Below, piece after piece: positions 37,110 through 47,717 of a stretch of 64,000 nucleotides of DNA (its first letter is position 1; each line of letters begins with the position of its first letter). The notes under the pieces were generated by a model that saw nothing but the letters and a program-made list of their open reading frames with translations, ran no database searches and was not told the DNA's origin. The DNA comes from an uncultured Saprospiraceae bacterium. Lineage in GTDB: Bacteria > Bacteroidota > Bacteroidia > Chitinophagales > Saprospiraceae. Location: positions 62,001-126,000 of the forward strand of contig CALJOK010000074.1 in assembly GCA_937981555.1 (NCBI GenBank), in the 5' to 3' direction. The position numbers and the translations under genes were made by a program.

Positions 37110-37958
37110 ATGCATAAATTAATATTATTATTCCCCATATTTTTTAGCTTTTCCCTCTTTGCTCAAAATGGACCAGTTAATCCATTAAGCAGTAGGAGTA
37201 ATAGTATAGCCAATGCGTCTGTAGCTTTTACCGACATTAATAGTCTGTTTAACAATCAAGCAGGTTTAGCTGATTTAAAAAATATTAGTTTCTTGTTTTC
37301 AGCGCAAGAGACATTTAGGGGACCTTATTCAGATAACATGGGAGGAGGATTTGCCATTCCGATTTCCTCAGGCACCTTTGGCTTTAATTTCAATTATTTT
37401 GGTGCTACTGATATTACACAACAAAAGATTGGATTAGCATATGCCCGAAAATTATTGGAAACTCTTTCAGTCGGAATTCAATTTGATATGGTAAGCACTC
37501 AGATTCCATCGAATGAAAAAAGTAATTTATTCACCTTTGAAATTGGGTTTCAGTATCAATTAATCGATAATTTATTATTGGGAATCCATTTTTATAATCC
37601 TACAAAGTTGGAAATAATCGAAGATGAATTTTTACCAACTATCCTTCGAGTAGGCACCACTTATTCTCCTTATAAAAAATTACTTGTTCATGCGGAAGTA
37701 GAAAAAGATTTTGACTTTCCATTCGTTTTTAAAAGTGGTATCGAATATGAATTAGTAGATGATTTATGGTTCAGAATTGGTTTCCACAACAAGCCAAGAA
37801 CATTTAATTTTGGTATAGGTTATCTATTTAAGAAAAGATTTCGATTTGATATAGCTGCTTATTATCAGAGAGAATTAAATTTAACTTCAAGTGGCCTATT
37901 AGGGGCATCAGGTTTTGTTCCTAGCTTTGGATTAGGTTATGATATTTTAAAAAAATAA
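37110..37958 (+). CDS. PorV/PorQ-like outer membrane protein
   Basis: The 282-residue protein is counted from the ATG at 37110, which starts a signal peptide ending LFAQ; an upstream in-frame start (37080) would add ten basic residues. The mature part opens NPLSSRSNSIANASVAF and FNNQAGLADLKN, the pattern of the PorV/PorQ/FadL-like barrels of Bacteroidota, and continues with repeated amphipathic beta strands to GLGYDIL. PorV relatives act as shuttles for T9SS substrates. This shorter form may serve as an accessory barrel; that role is inferred only from family resemblance. Confidence 0.65.
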   Translation: MHKLILLFPIFFSFSLFAQNGPVNPLSSRSNSIANASVAFTDINSLFNNQAGLADLKNISFLFSAQETFRGPYSDNMGGGFAIPISSGTFGFNFNYFGATDITQQKIGLAYARKLLETLSVGIQFDMVSTQIPSNEKSNLFTFEIGFQYQLIDNLLLGIHFYNPTKLEIIEDEFLPTILRVGTTYSPYKKLLVHAEVEKDFDFPFVFKSGIEYELVDDLWFRIGFHNKPRTFNFGIGYLFKKRFRFDIAAYYQRELNLTSSGLLGASGFVPSFGLGYDILKK

Positions 37959-38238
37959 AGCAATTAGGTTTTAATCGTTCGCCCCATCCTTAAAACAACG
38001 AAATAAAAAAAGAAACCTATTGATCCCTATCTACGATACCTACCAAAATAATTCGTATTATATTTATTTTTAATTTATAAGTAGCTGATTTTGGCTACCA
38101 AATAATATTTTTATAAATTTTTATAAAATTCTTACTCTTTTCTAGATTTGAAATTATTACATTTATAAATTACTTGCTTTCAATCTTTTATAGTTTGCGT
38201 TCTTATCTAATACGACTTTTGTCGGTTCGGTAGCGCAA

Positions 38239-38254
38239 AGCGAAAGCACCAGCC
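38239..38254. repeat. Short repeat AGCGAAAGCACCAGCC, copy 6 (inverted)
   Basis: This is the reverse complement of the GCTGGTGCTATCGCT motif with one change. It lies downstream of the only + strand gene in this run, so its direction relative to its gene is kept. Confidence 0.5.
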
Positions 38255-38320
38255 ATGAGAAAGCTGATTTTATTTAAAAATACCGCTCGTGCCATGCTTC
38301 CGGCAAGTGTCAAGCAAAAC

Positions 38321-38340
38321 AAAAGCTACTAGCTTTTTTT
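38321..38340 (+). terminator. Small hairpin with T run
   Basis: AAAAGC and GCTTTT pair around TACTA, with T residues after the stem. It could end transcription from the PorV-like gene 360 bases upstream or a leader RNA. Confidence 0.4.
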
Positions 38341-38472
38341 TGATATAAAATCTAATTATTTAACAACTGTGAGAGCTCAACCAGATGCTATACAAAAGCA
38401 TGGGCTTAGCAGCAAAACAATACGACAACCTATAATTTTTTTTTAAACAAACAGGGAAGAAAAGCGCAAAAG

Positions 38473-39348
38473 ATGGCCTACAAGAATAACGCACGAGAAG
38501 ATAATTTTAAGGAAGATAAGGATCAACGATTAGATACCAAAGCTACAACTTTCCTTGTAAGATCACAAGAACAACAGCTAGTTGCCTCCTTTGAAGAGAT
38601 TAATGAGTTTTATAAGAAAAATAAGCGAGCTCCTAAAGAAGGTAGTATTACAGAGACTTCGCTCTATAGTCGATTGAATGTATTTAAGACGGATCCTACG
38701 CAGTTGGCAATATTGATGAAGTATGATGTGCATGGATTATTTCGAGCGGTAATAGAGAAAAAATATCAATTAGTTTCTGATTTGCCCAATGCGGAGGAAG
38801 CTGTAATACCAAGCTCAGATGCCAGAATAGAAAAGGCGGAAGAACCCGTTCATGCACCAATCCAAAGAACGGAGGAATCAACAATAGAAATGGAATCGGC
38901 TCCAATTGATGAGGTATTAAATAATGAGATCCTTGGAATTTTGGAAACTATTGATGGATGTGTTTTTAAGTTAAAGCATGTGTCCATCGTAGATAAAAAA
39001 ACTACGAAACGAGACGTGGTAGTAAGGCGAAAAGAATGTAAAGATTTTACAAAATTTGACTCCATCTTATTACAATGTCAGAAAGATTTGGCGAATAAGA
39101 AAAGAAAGATGATCGATTTTTCAAAGGAACAACAAATTGGTAAAGGATATTTCTTTTTGCTGGGAGGAGTGTTATTATATGTAGCACAGGTAGGGAATCG
39201 GGAAATTATTAATGGCAAAGTCAATGCAAGATTGAGGTGTGTATTTGAAGATGGAACTGAATCAGAAATGTTACTTCGTTCGTTGGCTGCAGAACTTTAT
39301 ATAGATGGAAAAACAGTTACAGCTCAACTTGTATTTGAAACGAATTGA
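38473..39348 (+). CDS. GIY-YIG nuclease family protein lacking the nuclease domain
   Basis: The 291-residue protein matches the N-terminal and middle parts of a GIY-YIG-type family: an EEINEFYKKNKRAPKEG helical region (about 40-95), then ILETIDGCVFKLKHVS, RRKECKDFTKFD, a QQIGKGYFFLLGGVLLYVAQVG strand block, and ARLRCVFEDGTESEMLLRSLAAELY. In full-length relatives known to me a GIY-YIG catalytic domain follows; here the protein ends 20 residues after the block and no GIY-YIG motif is visible downstream. It may be a truncated remnant or a stand-alone binding version. Confidence 0.7.
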   Translation: MAYKNNAREDNFKEDKDQRLDTKATTFLVRSQEQQLVASFEEINEFYKKNKRAPKEGSITETSLYSRLNVFKTDPTQLAILMKYDVHGLFRAVIEKKYQLVSDLPNAEEAVIPSSDARIEKAEEPVHAPIQRTEESTIEMESAPIDEVLNNEILGILETIDGCVFKLKHVSIVDKKTTKRDVVVRRKECKDFTKFDSILLQCQKDLANKKRKMIDFSKEQQIGKGYFFLLGGVLLYVAQVGNREIINGKVNARLRCVFEDGTESEMLLRSLAAELYIDGKTVTAQLVFETN

Positions 39349-39444
39349 TAAGGGAAAAATATGCGCATGATTTAGATTTCAATAAGGAACACATATTTTT
39401 ATTCTAATTATTAAAATCTTAAAACAATGACGCAAGCGGAAAAG

Positions 39445-39471
39445 CCAACTTCTTGGAAGGTTGGTTTTTTT
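39445..39471 (+). terminator. Intrinsic terminator between convergent genes
   Basis: CCAACTTC (39445-39452) pairs with GAAGGTTGG (39456-39464) with one bulged base, followed by seven T residues. Confidence 0.8.
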
Positions 39472-39498
39472 GAGTTGGGGATGAATTGATTTTCTTAA

Positions 39499-40077
39499 TT
39501 ACAATCCTTTTGGATGATTTGACAACCACTCGGTATACTTTTCTTTAAAGGAATTTTTAACTTCTTCTGTTTCTAAAATTATATCTAATCCTCCGTCATA
39601 AGGATTTATTATTCGATTCTTTGCTGGACAAATAAGCATCATTCTAATTTCGTCATTTGCTATTGCCTTTAGTATTTCATTTCGCTTATTTGGTTTCCAA
39701 TTTGTTCTTTTTATAAAGATATCAAGATTAAAATTCTCTTCATTTTCTTCAGGTCTTATTTTATGAAGTTCAATAGTTTCCACTTTTTCGAATTCGCTAA
39801 ATTCCTTAATTTCTTTGTAATTGTCATTTGTTAAATCGTTGACGTATAAGCCAATCAGTAATATTATTTCTTCGTCTCCGAAGACATCTTTGATTAATTG
39901 GTTTTGCCTGTCAAAGATTATTTGATATTCCGTTTCTGATTCCGCATATCTTTTTGACTCAGGTAAGCTATGAATTCTAAACCATCTTTTTTTATAGATA
40001 GATTTCAACTCATTTCCAATTGGCAATGCTTCTGGATATTTTGATTTCCAAAATGATTTGAAATCCTGTGGGTTCAT
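39499..40077 (-). CDS. DUF3885 domain-containing protein
   Basis: The 192-residue cytoplasmic protein fits DUF3885: RIHSLPESKRYAESE after the start, the hydrophobic strand EEIILLIGLYV, and a C-terminal INPYDGGLDIILETEEVKNSFKEKYTEWLSNHPKGL region. The family is of unknown function and often appears among small accessory or immunity-type genes. It lies 16 bases downstream of the IF-1-like gene, so the two form an operon. Confidence 0.85.
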   Translation of the reverse strand: MNPQDFKSFWKSKYPEALPIGNELKSIYKKRWFRIHSLPESKRYAESETEYQIIFDRQNQLIKDVFGDEEIILLIGLYVNDLTNDNYKEIKEFSEFEKVETIELHKIRPEENEENFNLDIFIKRTNWKPNKRNEILKAIANDEIRMMLICPAKNRIINPYDGGLDIILETEEVKNSFKEKYTEWLSNHPKGL

Positions 40078-40093
40078 TTTTTATTTATTTGAT

Positions 40094-40318
40094 CTAAAGA
40101 GTAAATGAATGTCGATGTATTCTTCCTCTTGTTAAATCGAGAGGACTATATTCTATTATTACAATATCACCAATATTGAATTCTTTTCCTTCGTAAATTT
40201 TCATTTTTCTTGATATGCTGGTATTCATTTTTAATTTGTTTTTTTCAATATAAACGATAAATGAGTATCTATCAATTATCTCCAATACTGTTCCTTTAGT
40301 TTTAATAATTCCACTCAT
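40094..40318 (-). CDS. Divergent translation initiation factor IF-1 paralog
   Basis: The 74-residue protein has the size and landmarks of IF-1: GTVLEIIDRYSFIVYIE near the start, SRKMKIYEGKEFNIGDIVIIE in the middle, and YSPLDLTRGRI at the end, which matches the ELSPYDLTRGRI ending of IF-1 closely. The middle is strongly diverged, with the usual HISGKMR changed to TSISRKMK. Canonical IF-1 binds the 30S A site. This copy is not in a ribosomal protein operon but with a DUF3885 gene in an accessory region, so it may be a specialised OB-fold paralog rather than the housekeeping factor. Confidence 0.75.
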   Translation of the reverse strand: MSGIIKTKGTVLEIIDRYSFIVYIEKNKLKMNTSISRKMKIYEGKEFNIGDIVIIEYSPLDLTRGRIHRHSFTL

Positions 40319-40560
40319 ATATATTTTCCTTTTTAAAGGCAGTTAGCGATCTCGCATTATTTATATCCATCCATCTCTTTCAGTTATATCGCACAACAAG
40401 GTACTCATTCACTAAATGTATTGAATCTATTTTGTTTATTAAAATAATTGAATTCCGTTAAGCATTATCAAAGTCAAAATGACTTAATTTTTTTTTGTTA
40501 AAAATAAATACATTTGTGATTAAAATAAAGAAGTTTTTAAAAATCCATAAACTGCCTATT

Positions 40561-42711
40561 ATGATAAAATATAAAAATATTAATAATTGGATAAGCCTAT
40601 TAATTCTATTTTTCATTGGTCACTTTTCTTTCGCCCAAACCACCATTACGTACCAACCATCTACTAGCGATTTCGCTAATCCTGAACGAGGGTTTTATCG
40701 ATACTCCGAAACTAGATCTTCCAATTATACTTTTTTAGATCAGAGTACTCTCGAAGGTTATAGAATGCTACATACTCCTCCTAGTGCTGGTTACTCCATT
40801 TACAGTACACTCGTGTTTAGGTATTTTTTCTTTGAAGATTTTACTTCTTCCAATATTACCCAAACTTATCTCGATAACATGCAAACTGATTTTAATACTG
40901 CTCGTCTAGCAGGGGTTAAAATAATCCCAAGGTTTGCTTACACCGATGCGGTGAATGCTAGTGGTTGTGCTAGTTGGATTTGTCCACCTTATGGTGATGC
41001 CGCCAAAGTATGGGTCCTCGCGCATATCGCTCAATTGGCACCAGTTCTGGAAGCCAATAAAGATGTTATTGCTTCTGTACAGATGGGATTAATTGGTGTA
41101 TGGGGAGAAAATTATTATACGGATTATTTTGGTGATGCTTCCCAGCCACCCAATTTTAAATTAACGAATACTAATTGGGATGATCGAATAGAAGTATTGA
41201 ACGCATTACTCAATGCTGTTCCCGAAGAAAGAATGGTGCAAGCTCGCTACCCTCAACAAAAACAAAGAGCTATCTATGGTGTAAATGCGACGACTAGTTC
41301 AGCAGCGTTGACGCTTGCCGAGGCATTTCAAGGTACGGATAAAGCTCGAATTGGATTTCATAATGATTGCCTTTTAGCTAGTCCCGATGACTTTGGAACT
41401 TATACCGATTATGGAAATTCTTCCACGAGTTCCTCTTCTGACACCCTTAACTTGAAACCCTATTTTGCAGATGATAGTCAATTTGTAGTAGTCGGTGGAG
41501 AAACTTGTAATGATGACTATAGCCCAGAAAATGATTGTGCTTCTTCCAATGGTTTAGCCTACGGAGATACCGAACTTAGACGAATGCATTATTCTTATCT
41601 AAATTCCCAATATAATAATGACGTAAATAATGATTGGGAAACTGGAGGTTGTATGGATGATATCAAAAAAAGATTAGGTTACCGATTTGAGTTACAAAAT
41701 GGAATGTATAGTAATGCTGCTCAACCGAATCAGATCATCGACATCAATATCAATTTAAAGAATGTGGGATATGCTTCCCCGTATAATGAAAGAGAAGTAG
41801 AGGTAATGTTACGCAATACCGCTACTTCTGACGTATGGACGGTTAACTTACCCGATGATCCACGCTACTGGTTTGCAGATAATACGACTCATAATATTTC
41901 TGAAACTTTATGCCTTCCGAGTACTATTCCAGTTGGCACTTATGAGTTATTTCTCAACTTACCAGATCCAATGCCTACGCTACATGATTTACCGGAATAC
42001 ACGATTCGATTAGCCAACCTTCTTCCTGACAATTCTGATGTTTGGGAAGCGGCTACTGGCTATAATAAATTAGGGCATACAATTACCATTGATAATACTT
42101 CAAGTAATACAACTTGTAACGGTGAACTTACTTTTACCGCACTATCACCTGCATTGCCAGTCACCTTGATAAATTTCATTGCTCAACCTAAAGACAAAAG
42201 TATTACTCTGAAATGGTCTACTGCTTCGGAACTTAACAATAAGGGGTTTCATATTGAGCGAAGTACCGATGGGGAGCATTTTACAAGAATTATGTGGGAA
42301 GATGGAAATGGAACGAACAACACCGTTTCTAATTATTCTGCAGTTGATTCGGACGTAACCTATAATACTTACTATTATTATCGACTCAATCAAATAGACT
42401 TGGATGGGACTTCTTCTTATTCTAAAATAGTCGCAGCAAAAGTCAATTCTTTTGTTGATCAAATTCCGAATCAATTTGAAAACTCTATTCGTATATTTCC
42501 AAATCCAACTTCTAATACTATTTCGATTGATTGGGATGGAGAGTTGGAAGAAATTATAGAAATAGGAATCTTAAATATTTATGGGGTAGAAATCGGTCAA
42601 GTTGATATAACTTCTAAATCAAAAGACATTGCTCATTTACCAAAAGGTATTTACTTTGTTCAATTAAGAAGTGAGCGGAAAGAGTTTGTGAGAAGAATGA
42701 TTAAATGGTAG
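40561..42711 (+). CDS. Secreted DUF4874/DUF4832 protein with T9SS tail
   Basis: From the ATG at 40561 the product has 716 residues. A TTG-initiated longer frame from 40495 is open but would put 22 basic residues ahead of the signal peptide (ending FSFAQ). Residues about 28-190 match DUF4874 (NPERGFYRYSE, LVFRYFFFEDF, GVKIIPRFAY, MGLIGVWGENYYTD) and about 210-520 match DUF4832 (ETCNDD, RRMHYSYLN, NVGYASPYNEREVEV). The T9SS tail follows an FN3-like linker (LKWSTASELNNKGFHIERS). These TIM-barrel-like proteins are thought to act on glycans outside the cell; the substrate is not known. Confidence 0.88.
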   Translation: MIKYKNINNWISLLILFFIGHFSFAQTTITYQPSTSDFANPERGFYRYSETRSSNYTFLDQSTLEGYRMLHTPPSAGYSIYSTLVFRYFFFEDFTSSNITQTYLDNMQTDFNTARLAGVKIIPRFAYTDAVNASGCASWICPPYGDAAKVWVLAHIAQLAPVLEANKDVIASVQMGLIGVWGENYYTDYFGDASQPPNFKLTNTNWDDRIEVLNALLNAVPEERMVQARYPQQKQRAIYGVNATTSSAALTLAEAFQGTDKARIGFHNDCLLASPDDFGTYTDYGNSSTSSSSDTLNLKPYFADDSQFVVVGGETCNDDYSPENDCASSNGLAYGDTELRRMHYSYLNSQYNNDVNNDWETGGCMDDIKKRLGYRFELQNGMYSNAAQPNQIIDININLKNVGYASPYNEREVEVMLRNTATSDVWTVNLPDDPRYWFADNTTHNISETLCLPSTIPVGTYELFLNLPDPMPTLHDLPEYTIRLANLLPDNSDVWEAATGYNKLGHTITIDNTSSNTTCNGELTFTALSPALPVTLINFIAQPKDKSITLKWSTASELNNKGFHIERSTDGEHFTRIMWEDGNGTNNTVSNYSAVDSDVTYNTYYYYRLNQIDLDGTSSYSKIVAAKVNSFVDQIPNQFENSIRIFPNPTSNTISIDWDGELEEIIEIGILNIYGVEIGQVDITSKSKDIAHLPKGIYFVQLRSERKEFVRRMIKW

Positions 42712-42724
42712 GGTTAAGAGTTTT

Positions 42725-42779
42725 GAATTTCCAATATCCAACTTGTTAGTATTTTACGGCAGTTGGATATTGGAAATTC
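42725..42779. repeat. Perfect 19-bp hairpin
   Basis: GAATTTCCAATATCCAACT (42725-42743) is perfectly complementary to 42761-42779 around a 17-base loop. No T run follows. A partial third copy (TTATTGGATATTCG) lies about 10 bases beyond it. It lies just after the DUF4874 gene's stop and may stabilise its transcript. Confidence 0.8.
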
Positions 42780-42954
42780 CTTGTTGGTTATTGGATATTC
42801 GCGTTGGAGTTGGATGGGAACGAGGATGAGGCGGATTGTGCGGATTGAGTTGGATTTTTCCCCATGGTTTGTTATCGGTAATTTGTTTGATCCACGTTCC
42901 TATTTTTTAATATCATTTTGCAACAAGGGGATTTTTGATTAAGTTGTTTCTTAA

Positions 42955-46131
<3,177 letters not shown>

Positions 46132-46137
46132 AAAACG

Positions 46138-46168
46138 AACCTTCGTAAACGTGATGTTTACGAAGGTT
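46138..46168. terminator. Bidirectional intrinsic terminator
   Basis: A perfect 13-bp stem (46138-46150 with 46156-46168) has a GTGAT loop. T runs follow on both strands, serving the convergent beta-galactosidase and sugar-porter genes. Confidence 0.85.
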
Positions 46169-46246
46169 GTATTTTTTTAATCGTAAGCATTTTTAATGAC
46201 AAACATTTTTTGTACTTAAAGCCACAATACTATATTAAAATTAAAA

Positions 46247-47632
46247 TCAATTATCAGTTAACTTTTCTTGTAATTCTTCTAATGGAACTCCTTTAGTTTC
46301 AGGCATGATTGTTAACACCCAGATCAACTGAAGTACCATCATTCCTGCAAAGAATAAAAAGATCGTAACTGGTGAAAACGCATTTAAAACGGCAGGCGTA
46401 ACCATCGTAATAATCGCTGCCATCACCCAATGTGTTCCCGAACCGAACGACATCCCACTTCCTCGAACTTCATTGGAAAATATTTCTGAAATAAAAACCC
46501 AAATCACCGCACCTTGCCCTATCGCATGAGCCCCGACAAATGCACTTACAAAAAAGACGACCACAAATCCTTCTGCTCCTGAATAAAATGCCCACGCCAC
46601 ACCAAGCAACATCACAATGTATCCAACCGAACCAATCAACATTAATTTCCGTCGTCCCATTTTGTCAATCAAATACATTCCTAACATGGTAAATACAAGA
46701 TTCACCACACCAATAGGAATGGAAGCCATCAAAGTATTGCTTTGGTCTATTCCTGCTGCTTCAAATATCCGAGGCGCATAGTATAGCACAAAGTTGATTC
46801 CCGAAACTTGATTAAAAAAAGCAAGGAAGAAAGCTAATAGAATAGGAGTACTATATTTTTTGGAAAAGAATTTTACTTTAGTTGCTGTTGATGAAATGGA
46901 ACTTTTAATGGTAGCAATTCTTTCTTCTACATTACCCATTGGATCTATTTGTTGTAACAATGTTCTTGCACCAGCTTCATCCCCTTTGTGCAGTAGCAGC
47001 CATCGTGGACTTTTGGGAATCCCCAAAACCATAATTGAATAAATAAGTGCAGGCAATGCTTCGATACCAAGCATCCATCGCCAAGAACCTTCCCCTTCAA
47101 AAAATCTTCCGATAAAATAATTGGAAAAGAAAGCGACCAAAATCCCAAAAACAATATTGAATTGGTAAGTTGCTACTAATCTTCCTCTTTGATCAGCAGG
47201 TGCAATTTCAGAAATATAGATGGGTGCTGCTACTGAAGAAGCACCCACTCCAAGTCCTCCTAGAAATCTAAAAAAAGAAAAAGAATATGGGTCAGGTGCA
47301 AAACCAGAACCTAATGCAGAGACGAGGTACAAAATTCCAATCCAAAACAGGGTAGTTTTTCGACCAAACTTATCACAAGGAATCCCTCCTAATAGTGCTC
47401 CAACAACTGTCCCCCAAAGTGCCATTGACATAATAAAGAAACCATGAAATCTATCTCCACAGCTATCAGAAAAAGGCATTAACATTTCAAGAAATCGAAG
47501 ACAAGGATAATCTTCTCCCCAGAGTTTCTGGATAGGTAAATCTGCTCCGGAAATTACGATGGTATCAAATCCGAATAAAAACCCGGTAAGGGCACTTGTA
47601 ATGACCCAATAGTTGAGATTATTGTTTTTCAT
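46247..47632 (-). CDS. Sugar porter family MFS transporter
   Basis: The 461-residue inner membrane protein has twelve predicted helices and the sugar-porter signatures: GFLFGFDTIVISGA in helix 1, DKFGRRKTLF after helix 2, PKSPRWLL after helix 6, DKMGRRKLML in the second half, and PETKG near the C terminus. It is close to the XylE/GLUT type and imports a monosaccharide or disaccharide by proton symport. It is the last gene of the minus-strand sugar operon, 85 bases after the GH32 gene, so it likely imports the products of that enzyme. Confidence 0.93.
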   Translation of the reverse strand: MKNNNLNYWVITSALTGFLFGFDTIVISGADLPIQKLWGEDYPCLRFLEMLMPFSDSCGDRFHGFFIMSMALWGTVVGALLGGIPCDKFGRKTTLFWIGILYLVSALGSGFAPDPYSFSFFRFLGGLGVGASSVAAPIYISEIAPADQRGRLVATYQFNIVFGILVAFFSNYFIGRFFEGEGSWRWMLGIEALPALIYSIMVLGIPKSPRWLLLHKGDEAGARTLLQQIDPMGNVEERIATIKSSISSTATKVKFFSKKYSTPILLAFFLAFFNQVSGINFVLYYAPRIFEAAGIDQSNTLMASIPIGVVNLVFTMLGMYLIDKMGRRKLMLIGSVGYIVMLLGVAWAFYSGAEGFVVVFFVSAFVGAHAIGQGAVIWVFISEIFSNEVRGSGMSFGSGTHWVMAAIITMVTPAVLNAFSPVTIFLFFAGMMVLQLIWVLTIMPETKGVPLEELQEKLTDN

Positions 47633-47717
47633 GATTTTCGTTTTGTTTTAATCTAAAATTAACTGATGTTCTATAAATTAAAATGAACATTTTTTTCAAA
47701 AAAAATTAAACTTAAAG

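Larger units (their letters stand above)
37959..38472. other. Long intergenic region with an inverted repeat copy and a small terminator
   Basis: About 510 bases without a credible gene. It holds the inverted short repeat at 38239-38254, a GC-rich patch with a GCTCGTGCCATGC block related to the ends of repeat copies B and E (seen in reverse), and a hairpin at 38321-38337. Confidence 0.45.

Noticed and set aside
31350-40318. Claiming a definite integron
   Set aside because: No integrase gene is in the window and the spacer palindromes do not clearly match the consensus core sites; it is reported only as a cassette-like array.
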